From assembly GCA_963170055.1 (NCBI GenBank), contig CAUJGJ010000397.1, forward strand, positions 9,420,301-9,484,300: DNA of 64,000 nucleotides. Reading direction: 5' to 3'. The translations under genes were made by a program, and so were the position numbers. The notes beneath the pieces were generated by a model. It was not told the origin of the DNA. It did no database searches and worked only from the letters and a program-made list of their open reading frames with translations. This document shows positions 1-11,603 of the stretch, in pieces (position 1 is the first letter of the stretch; each line of letters starts with the position of its first letter). Origin of the DNA: Halisarca cf. caerulea. Its lineage: Eukaryota; Porifera; Demospongiae; Chondrillida; Halisarcidae.

Positions 1-2
1 GA

Positions 3-3000
3 TCCATTAACTGTTGTGATAGTCTTGTTGTTGCAGGTTCAATCAACGGCCGACCTTGTGACCTAACCATTGACACTGGGAGTAACGTCTCTATTGTCAG
101 AACTGGCTTCCTTACAGAGGAGGACAAAGCCCGAATCCAACCTGTCAGTAGCTGCCTCAGAACTGTCACTGGTGAGAAAGCCCCAATTCGTGGTAAGGGA
201 TCATTGCACCTAGGCATTGGGAAGCTCACCACCTCACACCCTATGTGGGTAGCTAGGAAGGTTTCCATACCTCCCCTTTCTGAGTCAATTGTTCCAGTTT
301 GTGTACAAGTGCTACCCAGTTGTACCTGGGGTATCCTGGAGTCTGATGACCGTGCACAGGCTTTGAACCACATGGATGGGATACTCGTTGGCCGCACTCT
401 AGTGAATGTCCAGAATGAGATCCTTCCGCTGAGGGTAATGAATGTGACACAGACACCTAAGACCATAGCAGGAGGCTCCATGATAGCCAAGTGTGATATG
501 ACTTGTGATGTGTCTATACCTGCTGTTGAGGTTGAGGGGATGGATGATGAATGCTTCACCGCAAGGGCTGCTGCAACCACAGATTTGCCAAGCCACCTGG
601 AACCGCTATAAGAACGCAGCTTGGAAGGTTTGTCCTCAGAGCAATGTCATGTGTTGCGACAGCTTTTGTGTGAGTTTTCCAAGTTGTTCTCATCAGGGCC
701 AGATGATTTGAGCTCCACTAATCTGGTGGAACATGAGATCCACACGGGTGATGCAGTGCCCATCCGCCAACCTGCACGGAGGTTGCCTTTGACCAAGAAG
801 CAGGAGGCTGAGAGAGCAGTGAGAACTATGGAGTCCCAAGGCATCATTGAACCTTCAAGCAGTGCATGGTGCTCACCTGTTGTACTTGTCACCAAAAAGG
901 ATGGAAGTACCAGGTTTTGTGTTGATTATCGTAAATTGAATGCTGTCACCAAGAAAGATTCTTACCCACTACCCCGGATTGATGATGCAATAGACTCTCT
1001 CACAGGATCACAGTGGTTTTCTTCCTTAGATCTTAGGACTGGCTATTGGCAGGTACAGCTATCTGATGATGCAAAGAGTAAGACTGCCTTCTCGACTGGT
1101 GCTGGCTTATGGCAGTTTAAAGTGATGCCATTTGGGCTATGTAACGCTCCTGCGACTTTTGAACGCCTTATGGAAAGGGTTCTGTCAGGCCTGCCTATTA
1201 CTGTTGCCCTACTATATTTAGATGATATTCTAGTACCTGGAAAGAATTTTAAGCAGCACACTGAGAACCTGCGGATTGTGTTTGCCAGACTGCACAAGGC
1301 CAACCTCAAGCTGAACCCGGACAAGTGCTGTCTATTATGTAAGGAGGTTAAGTACCTGGGCCATATAGTAAGCTCGTCAGGAATAGCTCCTGACCCTGAC
1401 AAAGTGAGAGCTGTTGTGAGTTGGCCAGTACCCTTGAATACTGCACAGGTCAAGAGCTTCGTAGGTCTGACTTCGTATTACCGAAGATTCATTGCCAACT
1501 TCACTGAAATTGCAGCCCCTTTGTTGCAACTGACACAGAAAAATGCATCATTTGTCTGGTCCCAAGGAGCAGCAGAATCATTCGACAGACTGAAGAGGGC
1601 AATTACAACAGCACCGGTGCTGAGTTATCCAGATCCTTCTCATCCATTTGTGTTGGATACAGATGCCAGCAACATCGGCATTGGGGCAGTTCTGTCACAA
1701 GGGGACAGACCCATTGCCTACTACAGCCATGCCCTCAATGGTGCACAGAAGAATTACTGTGCTACGAGGAAGGAGCTACTGGCTGTAGTCTACTCCATCA
1801 GACATTTTCACCCCTACCTCTATGGCCAGCAATTTACTATTCGAACAGATCATGCTGCTCTCAAGTGTCTTTGTAACTTCAAGCATCCGGAAGGGCAGGT
1901 TGCGCAATGGCTTGAGACCCTGCAGGGTTACAATTTCTCTATCCAGCACCGTTCTGGAGTGCTACATGGTAACGCAGATGCCATGTCAAGGAGGCCATGT
2001 GAAAACTGCAAGCATTGCGACCGACTGGACATTCTCGAAAGGGCCAGTGCCCCTGATGAGGGATCACTCCTGCCTGTGTCTACAGATAATGTTGTTCCTG
2101 CAGTCCAAGCAGTGGCTATTAACAGCAACAACTTAGTAGACAGGTGGGAGGAATTAAGGGAGGCACAGAGGGATGACAATGACATCAAGCCCATCATAGA
2201 ATGGCTAGAGCAGAGCAGTAGTAGGCCAAGCTGGGAAGATGTTGCCGCTTGCAATGGGGTGACCAAGGCTTACTGGGCCCAGTGGCAAAGTCTGCGGCTT
2301 GAACAAGGCGTGCTAATCCGATTGTGGGAAACACCGTCTGGAGAATCCATTGTTAAACAGTTGGTTGTACCCAGGACTCTGCGAGACAAATTGTTGGAAC
2401 AGCTCCACGGGACTATCTCTACTGGCCATTTTGGTGTAACAAAGACACTAGGACGTGTTAAGGAGAGGTACTACTGGGTTAACTACAGTCAGGATGTACA
2501 GAGATTTTGTGAAAGATGTGATGTGTGCGCACAGAACAGAGGGCCTCAAAGGAAGCCTAGAGCAGCAATGAAGAAGCACACAGTCGGCATGCCAATGGAA
2601 AGACTTGCCTTGGACATCCTAGGGCCACTCCCAGTTACTCCTTTGGGCAATAAGTACATCCTTGTGATATCAGATTACTTCTCTAAATGGGTAGAGGCCT
2701 TCCCCATGGTTGATCAGGAGGCATCTACAGTAGCTAGCCTACTGGTTAGAGAGGTTATTTGCAGATTTGGGGTACCTCTGCTCATCCACTCTGACCAAGG
2801 CAGGAATTTTGAGTCATCTCTGTTCACAGAAGTTTGTCGTCTACTCGGAATGCAGAAGACCAGAACCACAGCGTATCATCCACAATCGGATGGCATGGTA
2901 GAAAGGTTCAACAGGACTCTGGAAAACCAGCTGGCTTGGTTTGTTAATGACCACCACTCCGATTGGGATCAGTATCTGCCCTACATTCTTATGGCTTACA

Positions 3001-3479
3001 GGTCCGCTACCCATGAGGCAACTAAATGTACACCAGCTCAAGTTCTCTTTGGGACTGAATTACGACTCCCAGTGGATTTGTTCTTGGGTAGACCACCGGA
3101 AGAAACAATCCAGTCCGCGTCTGAATATGTCAATAATCTCACAGAGAAACTGGAAAGCATGCATCAGTTTACCAGAGGACAGTTACAGCTTGTCTCAGAC
3201 AGAATGAAGGAGCGGTATGATTTACTGCAGAATGTAGAACCTCTGGAGAGGGGCGATGCTGTCTGGCTCCACATTGCACAGTGTAAGAAAGGTCTGAGCC
3301 CAAAATTGCAGAGGCCCTGGGAAGGTCCTTATGTAATTATAAAGAAGATCAATGATTTGGTCTACAGAATTCAACTCGGTCCAAGATCTAAGGCGAAGGT
3401 AGTCCATCGCAATCGTCTGTGGAAATACTCGGGTGCAAGCCCACCTATGTGGCATCAATCTAATGAGGGGAGAGTGTAA
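3..3479 (+). pseudogene. Ty3/gypsy pol polyprotein (protease-RT-RNase H-integrase), 5' end outside window, one in-frame stop
   Basis: The frame is open from base 3. It first gives an aspartic protease with the active-site motif DTGS (about 75-86). An in-frame TAA at 609-611 interrupts it, and the same frame then continues without a break to 3479. The second part has a reverse transcriptase with YLDDILV near 1216, an RNase H segment beginning LDTDASNIGIGAVL near 1651, an integrase zinc-binding HHCC region near 2404-2530, and an integrase core with DILGP, SDQGRNF and ERFNRTLE. The order PR-RT-RH-IN is that of Ty3/gypsy. Gag and the 5' LTR lie upstream of the window. The only lesion seen is the single stop, so the copy decayed recently. 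The final stop codon overlaps the first bases of the 3' LTR. Confidence 0.93.
3465..3474 (+). promoter_or_regulatory. Polypurine tract of the gypsy element
   Basis: The all-purine run GAGGGGAGAG lies directly against the first base of the LTR. This is the expected place for the plus-strand primer of LTR-retroelement reverse transcription. Confidence 0.8.
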
Positions 3480-3658
3480 TGAAAAGGTCAAAGATGTCTC
3501 CGGAACATTCTAGATGTTATTTGTTTCATGTTTCATGACAGGACTTGATAGCCAGTGTACCTATAAATGCAGCATCATTTCTTTGTATTTTTGTCTTCTA
3601 TCTGAGTTTGAATCATTGCTGAGTTATTCCCTGGTCAATTTGAGCACGCTACGTTACA
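3475..3658 (+). repeat. 3' LTR of the Ty3/gypsy element (184 bp)
   Basis: It begins TGTAA and ends TTACA, which are inverted copies of each other, and it follows a polypurine tract. A TATA-like CTATAAAT lies at about 3561-3568. It is short for a gypsy LTR. The 5' LTR is outside the window, so LTR identity and the target-site duplication cannot be checked here. Confidence 0.82.
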
Positions 3659-3659
3659 A

Positions 3660-4202
3660 TATGTTACACTTGTAGTAAACTACATCTCACACTTGACAAC
3701 TCAATACCCAAATAATGACTTCATTATTTTGGGTGACCTAAACCATCCCGAAATTGAATGGGACTCACTCACATCCAACACAGCAACAGCAGTCTTAATT
3801 TGTGACTGCTTATTCAGATCTAACTTATTTTAATTGATTAGAGACCCAACTCACATCAAAGGAGGTCTACTTGATGTAGTAATAACAAACAGTCCGCAAG
3901 CACTCTCTAATATCAACACAAACTCAGCCCACCAATCTCAGAGGTCTGATCATCATCTGATCACATTCAATTATGACTTTTTGGCTTTAACACCAACACA
4001 GACACCTAATACAAAGCCCAATACCAAGCGATTATGGCTATACTCTAAAGCAAACACACTGAGTTTGCTAGATTTTGTCTCCAGTCAAATCACCACTCAC
4101 ACAATAACACCTCTGCTGCAATCAACTATCAATACATTATGTACATTTATTAGCAACATAATCAAAGAAGCCCAACTGAAATTCATTCCCTTTGTCACGT
4201 AA
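3660..4202 (+). pseudogene. LINE APE endonuclease domain remnant
   Basis: Translation gives FIILGDLNHPEIEWDSL near 3720-3770, the GDxN motif of apurinic endonuclease-like domains. After an in-frame TAA at 3831-3833 it gives RDPTHIKGGLLDVVITN and SDHHLITF, the later catalytic motifs. A second stop follows at 4200-4202. Translation resumes with KWFNSEIRHKLNCLHTTR and continues toward the RT domain, so this is one broken ORF rather than separate genes. Confidence 0.8.
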
Positions 4203-4283
4203 CACCACCAGCAACCAAAATGGTTCAACAGTGAAATCAGACATAAACTAAATTGCCTTCATACTACTAGATGACATTTTAAA

Positions 4284-5757
4284 ATGCACCCCACCCCATT
4301 TAGATGTCAGAAACTTGAACAGGAAAAAACAAATCTGCAGCTACAAATGGAATCTGCCAAACTAGGTTGTGAACGCAAATTAGTACTTAATAATCTATCT
4401 AGCTGTAACTCTCAACAACTATATTCCTATTTACATGAATTATCTTCTACAAATGCTATTCCTACTTCTGTGTATCCACTAAATTCAAGCTCACCCACAA
4501 CAAGTGATTTACAAACTGCTGAAGCCTTCAACCAATATTTCCACTCAGTCTTCTCCACTAGTGACTATGTACTACCTTCAATCGACAAATTGCCAACACC
4601 CCCCCTCCCCCCCCACAAAAGTCATACCCTTGAGGTTCAGCCACATGAAGTATGCTCAGTAATAGACTCACTAAGAATAAACAGATCATATGGTTGTGAT
4701 GACATCAGCCCTGACCTTATCAAGCTATGCGCTAAACCCCTCTTGTCTGCTCTGACTCAACTCTTTAGTCAATGCCTTATCCATTCATCAATACCAAATA
4801 TACGGAAATTTCACAAAATCATCCCTATCTACAAAAAAGGTGATCGCTCCCATGTAACCAATTACAGACCCATCTCTCTACTATGCACAACCTTGATTAT
4901 CCTAGAAAAAATCATCTACCGCAAAATCCTAGACCACATAAGAACTCACATTTCTGCATGTCAATTTGGATTTCTAATTAACCGATCTTGCCTACTAGAC
5001 CTACTTGTATCCTATTCCAAAGTGTCTTCATCTCTTGATCGTCTAAGTACCACCCATGCTATCTACCTTGACTTTTCTAAAGCTTTTGATACTATTCCTC
5101 ACCAAGAATTGCTATACAAACTCTGGAGATTTGGCATTACTGGATCACTTTGGCTATGGTTCAGAACCTACCTGATTGACCGACAGCATTTTGTTCAAAT
5201 AAATAACAAAATCCAACCACCTTACAGTTGTCTCTGGTGTCCCCCAGAGGAGCGTATTGGGCCCTCTCCTTTTCTTTATTTACATAAATGACTTATCAGA
5301 TGTAATTCAGTATTCTGAAGTACACCTATTTGTGGATGATACTAAACTAATACTTGATGTGCTTGACTTCTGTCCCCAAATGTTACAAGTAGATTTACAA
5401 GCTATACATGACTGGTGTCAGGAATGGAAATTACAGTTAAACCCGGACAAATGCCAAATGATCTGCTTCACGAATCATCATTCGGACTGCAACAGCAGTC
5501 AGTATCTCATAAACAACCAAACTGTCAAAGAGTCTAGTTCAATCCAGGATCTTGGCATTGCTATTGCCAAGTCATTTACATTCGAAAATCACTACAAAAC
5601 CATTTGTGCTAAGGCATATAAGACTCTCCATCTAATTCGTCGCACCATGAATTTACATCAAGCAACAGTATACACCAAAAGACAGCTTTATCTATCACTT
5701 ATAAGATCCAAACTAACATATTGTTCACAGCTTTGGCGACCACATTTAGTTAAACAC
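4284..5757 (+). pseudogene. LINE reverse transcriptase domain, frameshifted
   Basis: Reverse-transcriptase motifs read in order: YRPISLL near 4861, AIYLDFSKAFDTIPH near 5060, GVPQ-SVLGPLLF near 5233, and the catalytic LFVDDTKLI near 5326. The frame changes by one base near 5220-5235, so the region is covered by two overlapping open frames (4284-5291 and 5257-5757). The reading stops in the middle of the C-terminal domain at HLVKH, where G1 interrupts it, and resumes at 6933. Confidence 0.88.
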
Positions 5758-6930
5758 CGCATGTGGAACATGTCCACGGACACTTGTATGGCTTCAGGGA
5801 TCAAAAAAATTATCGTTACTTTTTAGTTTTATTTCTTGCTACAAATACGCGCTATCTTTTAACAACTAGTACCATTGTGTAGATGGCTGCATTACCTTTC
5901 ATTCAATGTCAAACTTGAAAGAATTTTCTATGTTCCTTGAAATGTATGTGCATTCTCCTTAAACATATAAAAACACAAAAAACGGCTGGGCGGCAGTGCA
6001 GCTTCAAAGCTAAGGGCACAAATGTTGGTATACTGGTTCCTTACCTAAGTATCTAAAACTTCCATGTTGGGGATTTAAATATCTCTAAGAGTTTTAGAGA
6101 AAAACGGTAAAAACCACAAATTCAAACCATGGTAGCTCACCCTTTTGCCTGTAACGTCTGAATCAGGCAATGAATCAAAATCCCCAACATGGAAGTTCTT
6201 TATTATCCTACAATACAGCCAATAAATGTAAAAAAGTATGCCAATAGGCTTTTTCCCATTGCCGCCCAGCCATTAAAGTTTTTACTAGCCTAGAACTAGC
6301 TGGTAGCCATTTTGTCACATGACCGTCGCATGATATTTAAAGTGACGTCACCTAAAAGTCGAGTCAAGTAGCAAGTGAAGTGGAATACAGACGAAGTCTC
6401 TTTTTTTTGTACCTTTGATCTTAGATACATAACCTTTTGCTGTCGGATAGCTCTTTAAATTCTGCTTTGGTCGCACTTGTATACGAACCGGATCGCTTTC
6501 GAAGATGTTTTTCGGAAGGAGAAAAGATCGATCGAAGAAACTCAAGCTAGGTAAGCCAGACCAGAAAGTTACTGACATGTTCAAATTTGATCGAAGGCTT
6601 AAGATTCACTTAGTTTCGCATAGCCAGCCTCTTTCTCCTTGATGTTGTTAGAAATTTTGTAGAATGTTTATGATGTCGTCAACAGAAAGGGGCTGGAGAC
6701 GCGAGACTAGGATTCACTGTAGCTGAAGGCCGTTTGACTGGAATAATTGTCGATCTTGCAGTTTTAACATCATGTAAGGCTGTTTTGGAATCTTTACGTG
6801 CACAACAACATTTTCCTAAGTCACGGGATGGTCACATGACATCTCGTCGCGAAGCCATCTAAAGTCGCGAAATTCTTTCCAATTGGCGCCTCCACTGAGA
6901 TTTCAAGTTTATGGACATGTCCCACATGCG
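5758..6930. mobile_element. G1: non-autonomous TIR DNA transposon, 1173 bp
   Basis: The ends are inverted repeats of about 19 bp, CGCATGTGG(A/G)ACATGTCC, with one mismatch. They are flanked by the dinucleotide AC on both sides (5756-5757 and 6931-6932). Removing the element and one AC puts the interrupted LINE back in frame (HLVKH then CMMLENVQRR), which confirms both ends. No transposase frame is seen inside. Internal inverted pairs are present: GGCTGGGCGGCA near 5984 with its complement near 6264, and CTTCCATGTTGGGGAT near 6060 with its complement near 6182. It is related to G2 in opposite orientation. Confidence 0.88.
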
Positions 6931-6932
6931 AC

Positions 6933-7409
6933 TGCATGATGCTCGAGAACGTACAAAGACGATGCACCAAGATTATTAAAAGTGACTACACCTCTGATTA
7001 CAAGACACGCCTTCAACAAATTGATTTACTCCCTCTCATGTACTGGTATGACTTACAGGATATTTTGTACCTTATCAAATGCTTTCAAAATCCCCTGGAA
7101 AACATAAATATATTTGATCACATTGCCTTTACAACATCCTCCACCAGAAGTAGCAGCAACAACAAACTTGTCATCAGATATGCACGTACATCAAGTGCTC
7201 ACCATTTTTTTTTCCACCGTATTGTCAGGCTATGGAATGCTATGCCGTACATCAACCTAAATCTACCATTCAACTCAATAAAGAAATATCTAACCAGAGT
7301 CATGCATCGCAAATTTGAAAGAACATTTGATCCGAACAACTCATGCACATTCCACTTTGTTTGTTCATGCTCACTCTGTCATCAAATCCCTACTTATAAT
7401 TTTCTATAA
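6933..7409 (+). pseudogene. LINE ORF C-terminal domain (continues from 5757)
   Basis: The translation CMMLENVQRRCTKIIKSDY, followed by the DLLPLMYWYDLQDILYLIKC and RIVRLWNAMP motifs, is the usual end of L2/CR1/Jockey-type RT polyproteins. It joins in frame to 5757 once G1 is removed. It ends at TAA 7407-7409. About 290 bp of 3' UTR then lead to an (AAT)n tail. Confidence 0.85.
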
Positions 7410-7701
7410 TTTTACCACCTACCATCTATTCATTTAAAGTAGCTCACTCTTACTTTTCTGTATTTAAATGGGCCTCAACAACATACACACTTAATTTCAT
7501 ACTTTTATCCAATGTTATTACATCAACTACTAATTTGAATCTTTCTTTAGTATACTCATGCATGCCCTGTATATGTACGTTTTTACGATCTCGCTGTTGT
7601 TAAGGCCCCATCACATGTTGATGGCAGTCCTTCAGCCACTCCTCTCAACTTTATTTCACTGGTACCCCATTATGTACTACTTTTACGTAGCTGTAAAGCA
7701 A

Positions 7702-7739
7702 AGTAATAGTAATAATAATAATAATAATAATATACATAA

Positions 7740-7790
<51 letters not shown>
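7702..7790. repeat. (AAT)n followed by (CA)n microsatellite
   Basis: An imperfect AAT run (to about 7731) is followed by a pure CA run at about 7744-7780. The AAT part is probably the LINE 3' tail. From 7791 to 8072 I see nothing recognisable. Confidence 0.9.
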
Positions 7791-8072
7791 AGTACACATA
7801 CTTTTTGACACTTAATCAATATTATACAGAAAAAGTGTACTATACTGTGACTAGGAGTCACAAAGGATAACAGAATGCCAATGTGTTGTTAGTAAAACAC
7901 AGTGCATGAAGTATCTGCTAAAGTGACTGTAAAACAAAAGACACTGATATATAAGACTACTATACTGAGTACGTACATACACTGAAATTGTCTCAAGTAT
8001 AATTTAACCAATGAGCTACGTACTGTATGGGTACAAATTCCATTCTATACGGTCTAAACTATCGCAGAAAAA

Positions 8073-8288
8073 CAAGCAATTCGAGTTTAAAAAACTTGTG
8101 GGCCGCCTGTGGCCCTGGAAACTTGAATTGCTTGGAAAAATGTGTTATTCACAAAACTAACACTTCGAGGATCTCTTCTGCTCCAAAAGACTGTTCGCTG
8201 ATGAAATGAGGAGCAAACGTTCCAATTTCGTTGGATTATAGCCAAGAATTGAGTACCGCCTTAACGTCGGCCATGTTGTTGACATATA

Positions 8289-8334
<46 letters not shown>

Positions 8335-8390
8335 TGTTACAGACCTTACTGACACTTCCGGTGAAAGTAAAAACAATATAGGGGCCAAAA
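8073..8390 (+). mobile_element. B1: hairpin-ended element, family B
   Basis: It starts CAAGCAATTCGAGTTT inside a nested hairpin: the outer stem pairs with AAACTTGAATTGCTT at about 8120-8134, and the inner stem is GGGCC near 8101. The core holds a (TA)n run (about 8290-8326) preceded by GGCCATGTTGTTGACATATA. The right end reads ACTTCCGGTGAAAGTAAAAA then CAATATAGGGGCC. The last hairpin is cut short compared with B5. It is flanked by A-tracts on both sides. No ORF of substance is present. Confidence 0.8.
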
Positions 8391-8454
8391 ACAGTACGAA
8401 ATACAGCTCTGCGTACTCTAAACCTAGAAAGATCCAATGATGGCATCAGTAGTA

Positions 8455-8935
8455 CTGTATAGTTGGAAAATTTCGCAGAGTAAAATTTTTGTGAATTGCT
8501 TATTTCCTGAAATTTGTGGATAATATTTTCACGGATCCCTAAAAATCAGGATGCCATTTTTTTCTTAGGCAATGGTAGGAACGTAATTTTTTAGTGCATC
8601 GTGTGAACAAAATGGCAAAAGTTGAAGCTATTTACACCATTTACACGTCAGTCGAAGATTTGAGGTTATTTTTGCTTTCTAATGGGCTGTGAAACGTCCA
8701 GGTGTGCACGCTCTGCCTGATCATTTCCTTTGAAGAAGGGAAAAAGCGACATATATATATATAGCATAACCAGCTTTTTGAGAAACTGCTCACACAAAAG
8801 ACCAATCATGTAGCCGACGTAGCTGTGGATGTACATGTCTAGTGCTAAGATTTTGCGGATTACGAATTTCGTGAATGTTGGGATAGCCGTGAAATCCGCG
8901 TACATATTACTATGCGAAAACTTCCCGCCATACGG
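8455..8935. mobile_element. I1: TIR MITE, probably Tc1/mariner-type
   Basis: The left end is (TA)CTGTATAGTTGGAAAATTTC. The right end is its imperfect inverse, ending GAAAACTTCCCGCCATACGG(TA). A TA dinucleotide flanks both sides, as expected for Tc1/mariner-group insertion. The subterminal regions are also complementary (AAATTTGTGGAT against GTGAAATCCGCG). No coding capacity is seen. The superfamily is inferred from the TA and the terminal sequence only. Confidence 0.6.
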
Positions 8936-8945
8936 TAGCTGTTTT

Positions 8946-8946
<1 letters not shown>

Positions 8947-8986
<40 letters not shown>

Positions 8987-9116
8987 ATGCGTGCCTGCGT
9001 GTATATGTGTGTTTGTGGTCTCATTATTTATTATTCTTTCCTTTCATGTTTAGAATATAGACTAAATCATGAAGGCAATTGGTGAGATTATGTTTTGTAT
9101 GTGTGATGTATAGTGT

Positions 9117-9208
<92 letters not shown>

Positions 9209-9222
9209 TGTGTGTGTGCACG

Positions 9223-9262
<40 letters not shown>

Positions 9263-9348
9263 CGTGAGCATGTGTGTGTTTGTGTGTGCGTATGTGTGTA
9301 TGTGTGAGTGTGTGTGTGTGTGTGTGGTGTGTGTGTGTGTGTGTGTGT

Positions 9349-9393
<45 letters not shown>
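8947..9393. repeat. Long interrupted (GT)n microsatellite
   Basis: A pure GT run lies at about 8947-8985 and a much longer interrupted one at about 9117-9393. The frames through it (poly Cys-Val or His-Thr) are repeat artefacts. Sequence at 9394-9754 is GT/AT-rich with nothing recognisable. Confidence 0.95.
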
Positions 9394-9395
<2 letters not shown>

Positions 9396-9754
9396 AGAAC
9401 GTGTGTATAGGCTGTGTATACTCGTGTGAATTACATGCATATGTGTATATATATATTCAACTTTTGCTCTAATTTATGTTTTTCATTGTGTGTGTATCTC
9501 AGTACGTATGTGTATTTGTCTATGCAATATTAGTACTTGTCCGTTGTTTCTTGTACTGAATATGTGATGTACATATGTGTGTACATGATGTGAGTGTATG
9601 CGTGCATATAGTGTTTAGGATGCGTGTACATACTTTCACTTAATTATGTTTACCTTTGTAGAAATTATAAACACAAAGAGTAATTGTTTAATTTAACAAA
9701 GACTCCAACTTAAATGTGATGAATGTTTCTTTGCATCGACTGTTAACCCTTTTT

Positions 9755-9817
9755 AGGGGCTGCCGCAGGCAGCCCCTATATTGTTTTCATTTGGACTTCC
9801 GGTGTGTAACGCTCGTC

Positions 9818-9856
<39 letters not shown>

Positions 9857-10111
9857 GGATTTGAAGGAAAGTCTTATAATAGAGAATTTATATAATAGTA
9901 ATAGAGAAGTATGAATTTATACAGAAATGAGTTATAGGAATTGTTTTGAAAACAATTGCCAAATATGGCAATTGCTTTCAAAACAATCGTCCAGTTACAA
10001 TAAACAGTATGTTCAATGAATGTTCAGCTGTGCACTTACCCTCCAATGCTTTGCAAGTGATTCAAGTGCGTGGGGCGGCAGCCCCCACGAGTTTTTAACT
10101 CGAATTACTTG
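9755..10111 (-). mobile_element. A1: complete hairpin-ended element, family A
   Basis: Read on the minus strand it begins CAAGTAATTCGAGTT and ends GGCAGCCCCT. The terminal hairpin is AGGGGCTGCC-GCAGGCAGCCCCT at 9755-9777. A central palindrome of about 50 bp (TTGTTTTGAAAACAATTGCC with its complement) lies near 9938-9990, and a (TA)n run near 9821-9852. The other terminus is a nested hairpin containing GTGGGG and CCCCAC. A T-run flanks the 9755 side. It is about 357 bp and non-coding. Confidence 0.87.
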
Positions 10112-10769
10112 TTTGTTCACGTTAAATTTTTTTGCATACCTGTTATTGTTCACGAGCCACTATAGTGGCTTTGGAGGTATTTGGTCTTAAATCGATTCTT
10201 TGTGGCAAGTACGAGCACTACAAGACACTAAAATATCCTTTGTTTGAAAGAAGGAGTCGCCTGGTGACCTGCATTTGAAGTATAAATGCACAAAGGACCT
10301 CGGATTATGATGAATTTATTGAGAACTTTCACCGACCGTTAAACATTGTAAGTTGAGGATGTTGGCTAGAAGTGGATCAGCAAAAGACTTATAGGAGGTT
10401 ACACTGAAGCCTTTTATTGATCCTATGAAGTAACCGTAGCACAATAGTTGCAAGTTACCGTTGATTTCACCATTGTTCTCCCACGTGTGGTGCGGATTTG
10501 GGTTTCTTGAACTTCATTTCAATGATAATAAGGATTCCTAACTACAAAAAGCTTAGGTTAGGTCTTAAGATGGCTTCAGACAGCCCTGCAAAAGGGGCAA
10601 AGTCGTGCATTTAGCTGACGAGCTCCTGCATTCCACATCATTCGGTACTGACAAAAACTCAATGCAAAGAAATCTTTAGCTATCTAACTAATGAAAGAAA
10701 ACTCTATTCTAGCCTACGATCATCGAAACGTTGTAAATTTCCGTTTCGTACTCAAACACTTTACTAATG
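10112..10769. other. Unassigned stretch
   Basis: No ORF, RNA gene, TIR or tandem repeat was recognised. Composition is ordinary for the window. Confidence 0.5.
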
Positions 10770-11603
10770 CAGGGTTTTATCTGGGAGGAGAACCCTGGGT
10801 ATGGTTCCCCCTAAGCAGAAAGGTTCCCCCCAAAATAAAAATATGCAGGCTTAACTTTTGTGAAGGAACACTGTCATGAATTGATCAAATCCATTTATAA
10901 AGGGTAGAATTTGCCAAAAATGCTTATATTATTAATAGCTTGTATTAATCAATCTTGAATCCATTGGTATGTATGTTTATTTAGCAGTTACATAGTCAAT
11001 GAATACATGTGTCAAAATTTAGGAGTTCTAATGTAAATTACACGTGGTTTAGCTTTGTTCCAAACAGCATGGCATAAGCATTCGTGCAAGGATTTATTCA
11101 TGTATAGGTACTAAGGCATGCCTGCACATGTTCAGGATTTCTTTTAAAGGAAAGGGGGCACAGGGGGTATTTTTCCCTTGAAATTTTATCCTAGCTATAA
11201 CACACATGCACAGTTGCAACAGACCAATCTGTGGATTGTATTCAGAAACAGTGGTGTAAAACAGCCTCATTTATCACCTTCTGAGGCATAAAAACTAAGA
11301 ATTTTCCTGGGGGAGCATGTCCCATACCCCCCTAATTTAGACCACTATCATTCCACATGCATATCTGCCCGCTGTTACGTACATCACTAACTTTGCCATT
11401 GCCTCATCTTCATCATCATTCTGAAAGAAAACCTGATATGCATGCTGCATGCATGAGTGTGGTTTTTAATATCATTGAATACACAACATCATGCTTGTGC
11501 CACACCACGCCTTGCCGCGCCACGCATGTGTGTATATACATACGTACATATAAATAGATGTGTAGGTTCCCCCCCGAAAAAATTGACCCCAGATAAATCC
11601 CTG
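10770..11603. mobile_element. J: non-autonomous hAT-like element, 834 bp
   Basis: The left end is CAGGGTTTTATCTGGG. The right end is the inverse of CAGGGATTTATCTGGG. Both are followed inward by a run rich in GGTTCCCCC. A 5-bp direct repeat, TAATG, flanks the element (10765-10769 and 11604-11608). CAGGG ends and a 5-bp duplication agree with the complete hAT transposon at 48613-51486. No transposase is encoded. Confidence 0.72.

Larger units (their letters stand above)
3659..7731 (+). mobile_element. Decayed non-LTR retrotransposon (L2/CR1/Jockey-like), split by element G1
   Basis: The parts are in order: an APE-type endonuclease remnant from about 3660, a reverse transcriptase at 4266-5757, a C-terminal domain at 6933-7409, a 3' UTR, and a terminal (AAT)n tract at about 7702-7731, as is common in CR1/L2-group LINEs. 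Coding similarity starts directly after the gypsy 3' LTR, so the gypsy copy probably inserted into this LINE. Stops and frameshifts make it inactive. The clade is inferred from motif style only. Confidence 0.8.

Noticed and set aside
9024..9440. Open frames of poly Cys-Val or His-Thr through GT arrays (also 20610-20985, 24013-24213, 26893-27390, 27594-27861)
   Set aside because: They exist only because dinucleotide repeats lack stop codons. No non-repeat coding signal is present.
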